A stretch of DNA of 64,000 bases, taken from contig JAUNKK010000003.1 of assembly GCA_030532825.1 (NCBI GenBank), forward strand, positions 1 through 64,000. Reading direction: 5' to 3'. Below the pieces are notes generated by a model. It saw only the letters and a program-made list of their open reading frames with translations. It made no database searches and was not told the origin of the DNA. Each line of letters opens with the position of its first letter. The stretch's first letter is position 1. The position numbers and the translations under genes were made by a program. This DNA is from Propionibacteriaceae bacterium. GTDB lineage: Bacteria > Actinomycetota > Actinomycetes > Propionibacteriales > Propionibacteriaceae. Below are positions 1 through 9,569 of the stretch, piece after piece.

Positions 1-135
1 GCGATCTTTGGATTGGTTGCAACCCCCATTCTCGCATAGAGCAGCCGATGCCCCACTAAGGGCAGATAAAGAACTCAAATCTACACCAGATGAATAACGC
101 CCTTAGAGAAGGAAGGAGAACTCTTCCGACGCGCG

Positions 136-804
136 TTGAGTCGAGATCTGCACGACTCCGCAGTGCATACGATGACCAGCATGGTCATGCGCGCCAATGA
201 GGCGCTGCTTCGTGGGGGTCTGGATGCGCAGGTCCGAGAGGATTTGCAGTTCATCTCCAATGGGGGCCGGGAGGGGGTGCAGGACCTTCGTCGGATGTTG
301 GCGGCACTTCGACACACGGATGTGCTGCCGGAAGCGCCCAAGACCGATGCTCGCTGGTTCGAAACCCGACTGCATGCGGAGAGCAGGCGTCTGGAGCGGT
401 CGGGATTCTCGGTGAAGGTTCCGGATGAACTGCCAACTTTTGGAGTAGCAAGTTCCGTCTTGGCAGTGATGGTGCGAATCCTCGTGGAGGCGGTTAACAA
501 CGTTATGCGTCATGGGAAGCACGGCTCAGAGGTCGTGCTCATGCTTGAGAATGACGGGGTTAAGTTCAGCCTGATCTGCACCAACCTGGTGGGAACCGTC
601 GATGATGTCTCGGATAGAACGCGCCTCGGAATTGTGGGGATGAAGGAACTGGCTGAGACCTTCGGTGGAACGGTTTCGGCCCAGGCCCTCGGTCCGCGCT
701 GGATGACCCATGTTGAGATTCCCATCGCTGGAAGCGTGGTGGATGTCGAGGCGGTAGATTTGGGGATGAACACCGAGGTTCGAAAGGGGAATGGCAATGA
801 CTGA
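136..804 (+). pseudogene. Two-component histidine kinase, C-terminal part; 5' end missing or frameshifted
   Basis: The 222-aa frame from TTG 136 starts directly in a HisKA_3 dimerisation/phosphoacceptor helix (RDLHDSAVHTM, putative phospho-His at residue 5). It ends in a HATPase_c domain with an N-box (EAVNNVMRHGKH) and a G2-like LGIVGMKELAETFGGT. NarL-type kinases of this kind are normally 350-450 aa with N-terminal membrane segments, and none are encoded here. Upstream in the same frame the sequence stays open only to a TGA at 91-93, with further stops at 67 and 37. So either a frameshift lies near position 100 or the gene is 5'-truncated. It overlaps the response regulator by 14 nt, so the two form one operon. 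A short soluble kinase remnant could still be made. Confidence 0.6.
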
Positions 805-1468
805 CACGCTCCGGATCGCTCTGGTGGACGACGATGTCATGGTGCGTTCTGCTCTTGCTAACTACTTGGCAGCAGTCAACGACATGGAGATCACCCTGTC
901 AACCGCCCGTCCGGAAGAGGCCATCGCTGCTGCGGGCCGAGGGGAACTGGATCTCGTCGTCATGGATGTGCACATGCCCGGGCGACTGGATGGTATTGAG
1001 GCGACCGCACAACTGAAGACTGTAGCTCCCGACCTCCCGGTGCTCATGCTGACCACCTTCGACGAAGACTCCAACATGCTCGGAGCTCTCGCGGCAGGCG
1101 CCTCGGGTTTCCTGCTGAAGGACATTGATCCTCAGGGACTCATCAACTCCATCCGGGTCGCGGTCTCTGGTGGCCGAGTCGTCGCTCCAGCGCCAGCTCG
1201 ACGTCTCGTCGAACGCGTCGTATTACACGAATCAGAACCGCAGCCGCCCACTCCCCCGGACAGCTTGGGGCTCACAGAACGCGAGGTCTCTGTTATCCAG
1301 GAGGTGTGCCGGGCCTCATCGAACCGTCAGATCGCCCGGACCCTGCACCTGTCGGAGGCGACGGTGAAGTCCTACCTGTCCACCATCATGGAGAAACTGG
1401 GAGTGGGCTCAAGGCTCGCGGTAGCGATCAAGGCCTTCGAAGCCGGCCTAGTCGACCCCGTTAAGTAG
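791..1468 (+). CDS. NarL/LuxR-family response regulator
   Basis: A 225-aa two-component regulator. The N-terminal receiver domain has the acidic pocket DDD (residues 13-15), phosphoacceptor Asp59 (VMDVHMP), Thr88 and Lys110 (LLKD). A linker of about 30 residues leads to a C-terminal LuxR-type HTH (LGLTEREVSVIQ through ATVKSYLSTIMEKLGV, about 155-215). It is the partner of the overlapping kinase and probably the last gene of the unit. ATG 791 is used here; ATG 797 would give a protein two residues shorter. Its target genes cannot be read from the sequence. All receiver residues are intact although its kinase looks damaged, so it may be an orphan or be phosphorylated by another donor. Confidence 0.88.
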   Translation: MAMTDTLRIALVDDDVMVRSALANYLAAVNDMEITLSTARPEEAIAAAGRGELDLVVMDVHMPGRLDGIEATAQLKTVAPDLPVLMLTTFDEDSNMLGALAAGASGFLLKDIDPQGLINSIRVAVSGGRVVAPAPARRLVERVVLHESEPQPPTPPDSLGLTEREVSVIQEVCRASSNRQIARTLHLSEATVKSYLSTIMEKLGVGSRLAVAIKAFEAGLVDPVK

Positions 1469-1591
1469 AACTGATTATCGACCCTCGTTATGTTCGACGA
1501 AATCAATCACGAACATGTGGGTGACGGCTTTCATCTGGATCAGTTCTGTTCGTATGCCCTGGAGCCGCCTACACCCTCTATCTGGACGGGA

Positions 1592-1613
1592 CGGCTCGGG
1601 AAACGTCGAGCCG
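1592..1613 (-). terminator. Hairpin downstream of pflA
   Basis: A perfect 7-bp stem (CGGCTCG at 1592-1598 with CGAGCCG at 1607-1613) with an 8-nt loop begins 3 nt past the pflA stop, in the gap between the convergent regulator and pflA. There is no clear T-run, so termination efficiency is uncertain. Confidence 0.45.
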
Positions 1614-1615
1614 CC

Positions 1616-2536
1616 TCAGTAGGTGGTCAGCCCATGGGCGCGGAATTGTTCCCGGACCCGTTCCGTTAGTTCCTTCGACGGCGGCGAGGTCTCGGACAGC
1701 TCGTACGGCAGGCCCATCGTCGCCCATTTATCGCGCCCCATCTGGTGGAACGGCAGCACCTCCACCCGGGTCACCACGGAGATCTGCGCCACAACCTCGG
1801 CGACAGCCGCCACGTTGTCGACGGCGTCGGTTAGGCCTGGCACCAGCACAAATCGAATCCACACCTCCTCGGAGCCGCGCTCGCTGAGGCGGCGCGCGAA
1901 CTTCAGGGTCGGTGCCAGATCACGCCCCGTCGCCTTCTTGTAGGTTTCGGGAATACCGGACTTGATGTCGAGCAGCACCAAGTCAACATCATCCAGCAAC
2001 TCGTTAGAGGCGTTTGCCCCCAGGAAACCCGATGTGTCTATGGCCGTGTGAATACCTAGCTGTTTTGCTTCCCGCAGCAGCCGCCCCACGAACGCCGGCT
2101 GCATCAGCGGCTCGCCACCCGAGACGGTCAACCCTCCCCGCGTAGCGCGGAAGATCGCCCGATACCGCTTCAGACGGCCCACCAAGTCGTCGAGGCGCAC
2201 CGGCTGCCCCTTCGCCGCGAACATCGTGTCCGGATTGTGGCAGTACAGGCAGCGCAGCGGGCAGCCCGACAAGAACACCGTCATGCGGGTGCCGGGCCCA
2301 TCCACGCCCGTCACGAGCTCCCACGAGTGCATCGACGCCAACTCACCGGCACGCACCAAGTCCAGGTGCTCGTGGCGTTCCAGGTCGTCGGTGATGTCGA
2401 TGCCAGCCGTGCCGCCCCCGCCGGGCCGCAGCCGAGGCACCTCCAAGTCGACCGGCGCCACACGGAACTCCCCGGAGACGCCATCGACGGCGGGAGCGAT
2501 ACGCGCCCCCGCCGTCGACTCAGTCGCCGAAGTCAC
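1616..2536 (-). CDS. pflA: Pyruvate formate-lyase activating enzyme (radical SAM)
   Basis: A 306-aa radical-SAM activase that puts the glycyl radical on pyruvate formate-lyase using SAM and a [4Fe-4S] cluster. The CxxxCxxC cluster motif is clear ([16 protein letters not shown]), followed by the GGEP SAM-binding motif ([12 protein letters not shown]) and the C-terminal VPGLTD segment typical of PflA. The family core is about 245 aa. This protein carries about 65 extra, proline/glycine-rich N-terminal residues before the conserved [18 protein letters not shown], so translation may really start further in. Its annotated start overlaps the stop of the glycyl-radical gene by 4 nt (translational coupling). 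It is the last gene of the pfl operon. Confidence 0.92.
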   Translation of the reverse strand: MTSATESTAGARIAPAVDGVSGEFRVAPVDLEVPRLRPGGGGTAGIDITDDLERHEHLDLVRAGELASMHSWELVTGVDGPGTRMTVFLSGCPLRCLYCHNPDTMFAAKGQPVRLDDLVGRLKRYRAIFRATRGGLTVSGGEPLMQPAFVGRLLREAKQLGIHTAIDTSGFLGANASNELLDDVDLVLLDIKSGIPETYKKATGRDLAPTLKFARRLSERGSEEVWIRFVLVPGLTDAVDNVAAVAEVVAQISVVTRVEVLPFHQMGRDKWATMGLPYELSETSPPSKELTERVREQFRAHGLTTY

Positions 2537-2784
2537 GACCCCTGGTGGAAGGTGCGGGACAGGACGTCGCGCTGCTGCTCCTTCGTGAGCTTCACGAAGT
2601 TCACGGCATAGCCTGAGACGCGCACCGTCAAGTTCGGGTACTTCTCGGGGTTGTCCATCGCGTCCTCAAGGGTTTCGCGGTTCAGCACGTTGATGTTGGC
2701 GTGGAACAGGCCGGGGACGTCCCCGCGCTCCTCACGCTGCGCCTTCATGTCGGCCACGCGCTCGTCAAAGGTCTTGATTGCCAT
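2533..2784 (-). CDS. grcA: Stand-alone glycyl-radical domain of pyruvate formate-lyase (GrcA-like)
   Basis: An 83-aa protein corresponding to the C-terminal end of ordinary [22 protein letters not shown], then the radical loop RVSGYA with Gly58, then [12 protein letters not shown]. In E. coli PflB this segment is fused to the 700-residue catalytic core, and E. coli YfiD/GrcA is a separate spare part that replaces an oxygen-cleaved one. Here the large PFL gene just upstream lacks the segment, so this protein is inferred to be the obligatory radical-bearing subunit. A good ribosome site (AGGAG) lies in the 22-nt gap after pflB. Oxygen cleavage at Gly58 would destroy only this small, cheaply replaced chain. 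Confidence 0.9.
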   Translation of the reverse strand: MAIKTFDERVADMKAQREERGDVPGLFHANINVLNRETLEDAMDNPEKYPNLTVRVSGYAVNFVKLTKEQQRDVLSRTFHQGS

Positions 2785-2806
2785 GTGTTTCTCCTAGTTG
2801 GTTGGT

Positions 2807-4909
2807 TCAGCAGCCTTCGGGTACGAAACCCGCGTCGAGGATACCGACGAGATTATTCACCTGTTCGTCCTTGGTACGGCCCAGAGCAGACGGCGTGATG
2901 GTGTTGGTCAGCGAGATGCCATCCAGGGCGTCGGAGTAGTCGAGCTTGCCGACCGACAGCATGGAGGCCAGCATCCCGTGGTTGTCCACGCCGTTCTCCG
3001 GGTTGGCGCCCGGCGCAAACGGGGTACCGGCCTCATGGCCGGACGGGAAGGCGCCCGTCGCCTTGCCGTAGACCACATTCGAGGTGATCGTCAGCACCGA
3101 CTGCGTGGGCATCGCGTCGCGGTACAGCGGGATCTCCTTGATCTTGCTCATCACCGTGTGCACGACGGCGGCGGCGATCTCATCGGCCCGGTCATCGTCG
3201 TTGCCGTAGGTGGGGAAGTCGCCCTCGGTGATGTAGTCGACGACGAGTCCCGTTTCGTCGCGCACGGGGGTCACCTTGGCGTACTTGATGGCCGACAGCG
3301 AATCCGCGACGATGGACAGGCCCGCGATGCCGCAGCCCAGGGTGCGCACGATCTCGGCATCATGCAGCGCCATCTCAATCGACTCGTAGGCGTAGCGATC
3401 ATGGCAGTAGTGGATGATGTTGAGGGCCTCAATGTAGGTGGCCACCACCCAGTCCAGCATCTTCTCGTAGCGCAGCCACACATCGTCGAAGTCGAGGGGA
3501 CCATCGCCCTGCACGGCCTCGTGGTCGGGCACCACTAGCTTGCCGCTCATCTCGTCGCGACCACCGTTGATGGCATACAGCAGCGTCTTGGCGGCGTTCA
3601 TGCGGGCGCCGAAGAACTGCATCTGCTTGCCCACGCGCATGGGGGAGACGCAGCAGGCGATGGCCGCGTCGTCACCCCAGTGGGAGCGGATCTGTTCGTC
3701 GGCCTCGTACTGCACCGACGACGTCTCAATGGAGATCACCGCGCAGAAGTCCTTGTAGCCCTGCGGCAGCTTCGGATCCCAGAAAATCGTGATGTTCGGT
3801 TCCGGGGCAGGCCCCAGGTTACGCAGCGTCTGCAGCAGCCTGAACGACGTCTTGGTCACCAGCGGCCGGCCGTCCTCACCGAGCCCCGCGTCGGACCACG
3901 TAGCCCAGTACGGGTCGCCGGAGAAGATCTGGTCGTAGTCGATGGTGCGCAGGAACCGCACGATCCGCAGCTTGATGACCAGCGCGTCGATGATCTCCTG
4001 CGCGCCCTCCTCCGTCAGCACACCGGCCTCCAAGTCACGCTGGAAGTAGCAGTCGAAGAACGCCGACAGCCGCCCGATGCTCATCGCTGCGCCGTCCTGC
4101 GACTTCACCGACGCCAGATACCCAAAGTAGGTCCACTGCACGGCCTCCTGGGCGTTCCGAGCGGGGCCGGAGATGTCGAAGCCGTAGCTGGCGGCCATCG
4201 TCTTGAGCTTCTTTAGGGCCTTGATCTGCTCAGCGTGTTCCTCCCGGAACCGGGCCCAGTGCTCGTTGAAGGGGGCGTCGTCGACAGCGGCCTTGTCGGC
4301 TTGCTTGAGTTCGATCAGCTTGTCGACGCCGTACAGCGCGACGCGACGGTAGTCGCCGATGATCCGGCCGCGACCGTAGGCGTCGGGCAGACCGGTGATG
4401 ATGTGCGACGAGCGGGCGGCGCGGATCCGCGGGGTGTAGATGTCGAAGACCGCCTCGTTGTGAGTCTTGCGGTACTTCGTGAAGATGTCCTTGACGTCCT
4501 GCCGGGGCTCCTTGCCCGCCTCGCGGATGGCGGTCTCCACCATGCGCCAGCCACCGTTGGGCATCATGGCCCGCTTGAGCGGGGTATCGGTCTGGAGCCC
4601 GACGATCACATCGTCGTCGGCGCTGATGTGGCCCGGGGCGAAGGCGTCGATGTCGGCGGGGGTGTCGGTGTCGACGTCGTAAACGCGGCGGGCGCGCTCT
4701 ACCGAGAGGTAGTTCTGTTCCAGGGTGTCCCAGACTCGCAGCGTCTTCGCCGTGGGTCCGGCCAGGAATGAGGCGTCGCCGGTATAGGGGGTGTAGTTGC
4801 GCTGGACGAAGTCCCGGACATCAATGGCATCCCGCCACGGGCCGGGAGCGAATCCCTCCCAGGGATCGGTGGGGACGGAGCTGACTTCGGGCTCGGCGAT
4901 GGTCGTCAT
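2807..4909 (-). CDS. pflB: Pyruvate formate-lyase catalytic subunit lacking the glycyl-radical C-terminus
   Basis: 700 aa; converts pyruvate plus CoA to acetyl-CoA plus formate in the cytoplasm under anoxia. The active-site Cys-Cys pair is present at 419-420 (AIACCVSPMRVG), matching Cys418-Cys419 of the E. coli enzyme. The chain ends at ...GILDAGFVPEGC, exactly where E. coli PflB (760 aa) would continue into its glycyl-radical domain; that domain is the next gene, 22 nt downstream. The ribosome site is AAGGAAAGGAATCC before ATG 4909. The upstream region holds an inverted repeat (5009-5023) that may control it. With pflA the order is core, radical subunit, activase. Confidence 0.94.
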   Translation of the reverse strand: MTTIAEPEVSSVPTDPWEGFAPGPWRDAIDVRDFVQRNYTPYTGDASFLAGPTAKTLRVWDTLEQNYLSVERARRVYDVDTDTPADIDAFAPGHISADDDVIVGLQTDTPLKRAMMPNGGWRMVETAIREAGKEPRQDVKDIFTKYRKTHNEAVFDIYTPRIRAARSSHIITGLPDAYGRGRIIGDYRRVALYGVDKLIELKQADKAAVDDAPFNEHWARFREEHAEQIKALKKLKTMAASYGFDISGPARNAQEAVQWTYFGYLASVKSQDGAAMSIGRLSAFFDCYFQRDLEAGVLTEEGAQEIIDALVIKLRIVRFLRTIDYDQIFSGDPYWATWSDAGLGEDGRPLVTKTSFRLLQTLRNLGPAPEPNITIFWDPKLPQGYKDFCAVISIETSSVQYEADEQIRSHWGDDAAIACCVSPMRVGKQMQFFGARMNAAKTLLYAINGGRDEMSGKLVVPDHEAVQGDGPLDFDDVWLRYEKMLDWVVATYIEALNIIHYCHDRYAYESIEMALHDAEIVRTLGCGIAGLSIVADSLSAIKYAKVTPVRDETGLVVDYITEGDFPTYGNDDDRADEIAAAVVHTVMSKIKEIPLYRDAMPTQSVLTITSNVVYGKATGAFPSGHEAGTPFAPGANPENGVDNHGMLASMLSVGKLDYSDALDGISLTNTITPSALGRTKDEQVNNLVGILDAGFVPEGC

Positions 4910-5205
4910 GGATTCCTTTCCTTGACTGTGTTCACCAGCGCCAGGCGACAGCCGTGGGCATCGGAGCTAGTCAGGCAGGGCGTGGTGGGATGGTTCGCAT
5001 TCGACGCGCTCAGTCTAACTGAGTGATACCTTCCTCCCAAACAATTAAGTTGCCACTCGGCAGGGCCCCGAGCCGTGGCCCCCGGGGCCTTCGCCTGGCT
5101 GAGCGGCGCCGCTGCACGTCAGACTCCAGCCCACCGTCCCCGTGCTGCCACGAGAACCCAGGGCAGCGAATCGGGCTGAAATCCGTGGGGCGAAGGGGCG
5201 GCCAG
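4910..5205 (-). promoter_or_regulatory. pfl promoter region with CTCAGT-CTA-ACTGAG inverted repeat
   Basis: About 300 bp between metB and pflB. A perfect 6-bp inverted repeat with a 3-nt spacer lies at 5009-5023 (CTCAGT/ACTGAG), about 100 bp upstream of the pflB start. Read on the minus strand it contains TAGACT, a possible -10. I see no Rex-like or FNR-like consensus. The stretch nearest metB holds the hairpin listed separately. Confidence 0.4.
5064..5089 (-). terminator. Candidate terminator of metB
   Basis: A stem GGCCCCG (5064-5070) / CGGGGCC (5083-5089) with a 12-nt loop, about 115 nt after the metB stop. It is followed on the minus strand by a weakly AT-rich stretch near 5041-5055. Confidence 0.4.
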
Positions 5206-6369
5206 CTACGCCTTGGCGGTACGTTCGAGGGCTTCCTGGGTGACGGCCACGAGGTCGTCGGCCGACTCGACGCCGACGCTGAGGCGGAGCAGCCCGCCGG
5301 TGATGCCCGCGGTTGCTCGGGCCTCGGGGGACATGCCGGCGTGGGTCATGGACTCGGGGTGGCAGATCAAGGATTCGACGCCGCCCAGCGACTCCGCCAA
5401 GTGGAAGATCTGCAGCCCGTCGAGGAAGCGTTCAGCTGCCGCGGCGCCGCCGTGCAGTTCCAGGCTCAGCAGCGATCCGAAGCCGTTTTGCTGCCGGGCG
5501 GCGAGGTCATGGCCGGGATGTTCCGGCAGGCCCGGGTAATACAGGTGCTGGACGGCGGGATGCGCGCGCAGCACCTCGACGAGGGCGGCGGTGTTCTGCT
5601 CGTGGATGCGGATCCGGGCATCCAGGGTGCGGATACCGCGCAGGGCCAGGTAGGAGTCGAAGGCGCCAGCGGTCAGACCCAGCGCGTTGCCCCATAGCCG
5701 CAGCCGCTCATGCTGCTCCTGGGTGCTGGCGACCACCCCGCCGCCCACCACATCGGAGTGGCCGTTGAGGAACTTCGTGGTGGAATGCACCACCAGGTCG
5801 GCGCCATACTCTAGGGGACGCTGCAGCAGGGGCGACAAGAAGGTGTTGTCGGCCACTGCCAGCGCCCCGACGTCGTGGGCGGCAGCAGAGGCCGCGGCGA
5901 TGTCAGTGATGCGCAGCAGCGGGTTCGACGGCGTCTCAATCCACACCACGTCCGGGTTCTTGTCGAGGGCTGCATGGAAAGCGTGGGCGTCGTTGAAGTC
6001 CACGAAATCCACCTCGAAGCGGCCCTGCTGCGCCAAGAACGCGAAGAGCCGCCACGTGCCGCCGTAGGCGTCGTGCTGGACGACGACCCGCCCCCCGGCG
6101 GGCACATAGGCCTCCGCGATGAGGGTGATGGCCGCCAGGCCCGTGCCGACCGCCGTCGCCCCGACCCCACCCTCCAGGGTGGCCAGGGCCTCGCTGAGCA
6201 GATCTCGGGTGGGGTTGTTGGAGCGGGAGTAGTCGTAGGCGCCGGGCTGGCCCATCCCGTCGAACAGATAATTGGTGCTCAAATAGATGGGCGGCACCAC
6301 AGCCCCGACGGCCGGGTCGGTGCCCATCCCCGTGCGTACCGCCCGCGTCCAACGTCCCAGATCTGCCAT
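5206..6369 (-). CDS. metB: Cystathionine gamma-synthase (PLP-dependent)
   Basis: 387 aa, the usual length of MetB (E. coli 386). It condenses an O-acylated homoserine with cysteine to give cystathionine in methionine synthesis. The Cys/Met-metabolism PLP fold is clear: YDYSRSNNPTR (residues 45-55), the aromatic Tyr in HDAYGGTWRLF, and the PLP lysine Lys199 in HSTTKFLNGHSDVVGG. Cystathionine gamma-lyase and O-acetylhomoserine sulfhydrylase share this fold, so the exact reaction is less certain than the family. ATG 6369 is preceded by AGGAGGAGAG. No methionine-pathway neighbours lie next to it, and I found no convincing SAM riboswitch in its leader. Confidence 0.85.
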   Translation of the reverse strand: MADLGRWTRAVRTGMGTDPAVGAVVPPIYLSTNYLFDGMGQPGAYDYSRSNNPTRDLLSEALATLEGGVGATAVGTGLAAITLIAEAYVPAGGRVVVQHDAYGGTWRLFAFLAQQGRFEVDFVDFNDAHAFHAALDKNPDVVWIETPSNPLLRITDIAAASAAAHDVGALAVADNTFLSPLLQRPLEYGADLVVHSTTKFLNGHSDVVGGGVVASTQEQHERLRLWGNALGLTAGAFDSYLALRGIRTLDARIRIHEQNTAALVEVLRAHPAVQHLYYPGLPEHPGHDLAARQQNGFGSLLSLELHGGAAAAERFLDGLQIFHLAESLGGVESLICHPESMTHAGMSPEARATAGITGGLLRLSVGVESADDLVAVTQEALERTAKA

Positions 6370-6757
6370 CTCTCCTCCTGAAGTCCGGTACCCAACCTAG
6401 CGGGTGCCGGCCGAGGGAGAGGCGGTAGTCGCTTGCGACCTACCCCAAAAAACCGGCCCCTGACAAGGCCTGCTACCGGCCTCTTGCACACCTGAGCTCC
6501 GCGACCCCTTCGCGCCGACCCGAAAACCTGTGGAAAACCGGCGAAACCCCTAGTCAAACCGCATGCACACCTGACGGCCTTTTGGCCATTCCAGAACCAC
6601 CCCGTCCAAGGCGCTTCCGCAGCGTCGCCTGCGCCTATGATCGTGTCTCTGCCGCCCCTCCTGGGCTGTCCCCGTGGCGAGCCGGCGGGCCTTGCGTCGG
6701 CGCCAGACAGCTAGAGGGGCCTTGGCGACAACCGAGGCCCCTCCGATCAACTGCGGG
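6370..6757. other. Intergenic region between the sugar ATPase and metB
   Basis: 388 bp without a convincing gene. It contains the ATPase terminator (6714-6743). On the minus strand there is a GGCC...GGCC hairpin followed by six T (A6 at 6447-6452 on the plus strand), which looks like a second terminator or a leader attenuator. A hairpin built on GTCGC-AA-GCGAC near 6427-6440 lies about 60 nt upstream of the metB start. The last two could be a metB leader structure, but match no riboswitch I recognise. Confidence 0.4.
6714..6743 (-). terminator. Terminator of the sugar ABC ATPase gene
   Basis: GAGGGGCC (6714-6721) pairs with GGCCCCTC (6736-6743). The inner TTGG/CCGA extends the stem to about 12 bp around a 6-nt loop. 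It starts 15 nt after the ATPase stop codon. Confidence 0.6.
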
Positions 6758-7855
<1,098 letters not shown>

Positions 7856-8029
7856 GCCACATTTCCTTTCCACGGGCAGGTACGTGCCCGACGATCCGTA
7901 GTGGTGGAAGTGTCCCTTCCTGGAGTTCAGCGTAACAGTAGGTCTTAGGCTTGGGGAGAGCGACGTTATCCATTGAGAAGCGCGTGGCTGAACTGGGGTT
8001 GTTATGGGCTGCCTCATAGCATCTAGGGT

Positions 8030-8776
8030 GTGAGCGAGGAATCGAAACCAGCCGAGTCCGTGACAGCCCCCGAACAGGAGCAGGAGTGGTGGCAGGCCGA
8101 AGGCATGCCCTGGAAGCGTAAGCCCGGGCGCGCCGAGGTGGCGTGCATGACCTGGTTCGGGGTCGCCGCCGTCTACGGTTTGGTGATGATGCCGCTGCGG
8201 GCGTGGCTCATCGCCGCCGCCCCCGACATTCTCGCCATGATCACAGGTGGCCGAGCGACGGTAGCGGCCAGCGGTGCCCTAGCAGCCACGGGACGGATGT
8301 CGCACTGGCTGCTGGTGCTGGTGGTTGCCTCCGTGTTTAGCCTCAAGTTCGACTGGATCTATTGGTGGGCCGGCAAGCTGTGGGGACGGGGCATGATTGA
8401 GGTGTGGGCTGGGCGCAGCAAACGTGCCGCCCGGAACTACGCCCTCGTCGAGAAGTGGGCGAAAAAACTCGGCCCCTGGGGTTTCGTCGTCGCCTATCTA
8501 CCGATTCCGCTGCCCCTGGCCGCCGTCGTATTCGTGCTATCCGGTGCGACGGGGCTAAGCCTCAAACGCTTCCTGCTCTATGACTACCTGGCCAGCACCG
8601 CGTGGCTGGTGTTCTACTTCTGGCTCGGGTGGGGCCTGGGCGAGCCCGCGGTGGCGTTGCTGGATGCTTACGCGAAGATCGCCGGCTACGTGGCCATCGG
8701 CATGCTCGTGGTGATCTTCGTATCGAGCTACCTCAAACAGCGCCAGAAGGCCGCCGAGACCGCGGCCCAAGGTTAA
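8030..8776 (+). CDS. DedA/VTT-domain integral membrane protein
   Basis: 248 aa with a hydrophilic N-terminal stretch of about 35 residues and then some five hydrophobic segments. The region LGPWGFVVAYLPIPLPLAAVVFVLSGATGL, cited here by its ends, resembles the DedA/SNARE-associated (VTT) core of polytopic proteins, some of which transport lipids. The start is GTG 8030. There is no Shine-Dalgarno, but TAGCAT (8017-8022) sits 7 nt before it, as in a leaderless mRNA. It is divergent from the sugar ATPase. Family assignment is moderate and the substrate is unknown. Confidence 0.65.
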   Translation: MSEESKPAESVTAPEQEQEWWQAEGMPWKRKPGRAEVACMTWFGVAAVYGLVMMPLRAWLIAAAPDILAMITGGRATVAASGALAATGRMSHWLLVLVVASVFSLKFDWIYWWAGKLWGRGMIEVWAGRSKRAARNYALVEKWAKKLGPWGFVVAYLPIPLPLAAVVFVLSGATGLSLKRFLLYDYLASTAWLVFYFWLGWGLGEPAVALLDAYAKIAGYVAIGMLVVIFVSSYLKQRQKAAETAAQG

Positions 8777-8797
8777 CGGCCTGCTGGCGCGTCGGGG

Positions 8798-9406
8798 CTA
8801 GGCCCGGGCTAGCATCGCCACCAGGAAGTCGCTGTCGGCGCGCCACGGCCGCAGCTCCCAGGTCGAAAACGCCAGCTCCGGGACCAGCCCGGCGGCCTGG
8901 GCGTCGCTGAAAAAATCTGCGAACTCGTATCCGCGGCCAGCCCCGAAGCCGATCACGGCCCGACCAGTGGGCGCCAGGTGCTCGGCGAAGCGGCGCAGCA
9001 CCTCAACGCGGGTGGAGGGGGCCAGGAAGCCCATCACGTTCCCAGCGGACAAGATGATGTCGAAACCCGCCTCGATGCCCTGAGCGGGCAGGTCGAGTTC
9101 CGCCAGGTCGCCGACGACGAACACCGGGCCGGGGCGCTCCCGCTTGGCTTCATCGATCAGCACCGGGTCGAGGTCTACCCCGACGACTTGATGGCCACGC
9201 TCATGCAGCCAGCCCGCGTGCCGACCGGGGCCGCAACCGGCGTCCAGGATCCGGGAGCCACGCGGCACCATCGCGTCGACGGTGCGGGCCTCGCCATACA
9301 GGTCGGCGCCACCCGCCTCCATCACCTTGAACCGCTCAATGTAGCGGTAAGAATGCTCGGGATCGGCGGCGATCATGCGCGCCCACTTGCTCGGCTCAGG
9401 GGTCAT
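8798..9406 (-). CDS. Class I SAM-dependent methyltransferase
   Basis: 202 aa from ATG 9406. Motif I is ILDAGCGPGRHAGWL, followed by the acidic end of beta-2 (VVGVDLDPVLIDEAK), VVGDLAELDLP and ILSAGNVMGFL: a Rossmann-like methyltransferase of the Methyltransf_11/25 type. The substrate cannot be read from sequence. The frame is open 27 codons further upstream, but that stretch runs into the 3' side of the tRNA gene, so the internal ATG (MTPEPSKWARMIAADPEHS) is the better start. It lies just downstream of tRNA-Thr on the same strand. Confidence 0.82.
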   Translation of the reverse strand: MTPEPSKWARMIAADPEHSYRYIERFKVMEAGGADLYGEARTVDAMVPRGSRILDAGCGPGRHAGWLHERGHQVVGVDLDPVLIDEAKRERPGPVFVVGDLAELDLPAQGIEAGFDIILSAGNVMGFLAPSTRVEVLRRFAEHLAPTGRAVIGFGAGRGYEFADFFSDAQAAGLVPELAFSTWELRPWRADSDFLVAMLARA

Positions 9407-9453
9407 GCTGGCCCATTTTGGCGGGCGACGGCCCGGTTGTCGAGTGATGGTCT

Positions 9454-9529
9454 TGGAGCCCCCGGAGGGAGTCGAACCCTCGACCACTCGCTTACAAGGC
9501 GAGCGCTCTGGCCGCTGAGCTACGGAGGC
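9454..9529 (-). tRNA. tRNA-Thr(UGU)
   Basis: A full cloverleaf on the minus strand. Acceptor GCCTCCG pairs with CGGGGGC, the D arm is GCTC/GAGC, the anticodon stem CTCGC/GCGAG carries loop CTTGTAA (anticodon TGT), the T arm is GAGGG-TTCGACT-CCCTC, and a genomically encoded CCA follows discriminator U. Length is 76 nt including CCA. It reads ACA threonine codons. Confidence 0.95.
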
Positions 9530-9569
9530 GCAGGCCTCATTGTGCCAACTGCCCCGGCGTCCTGGGAAA

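Noticed and set aside
1..97. A frame open from the window start to TAA 95-97
   Set aside because: Only about 31 codons are visible and they match nothing recognisable. It may be the end of an upstream gene or the frameshifted sensor part of the kinase.
6370..6560. A SAM riboswitch in the metB leader
   Set aside because: Hairpins and a T6 run exist, but I could not fit the conserved cores of known SAM riboswitch classes.
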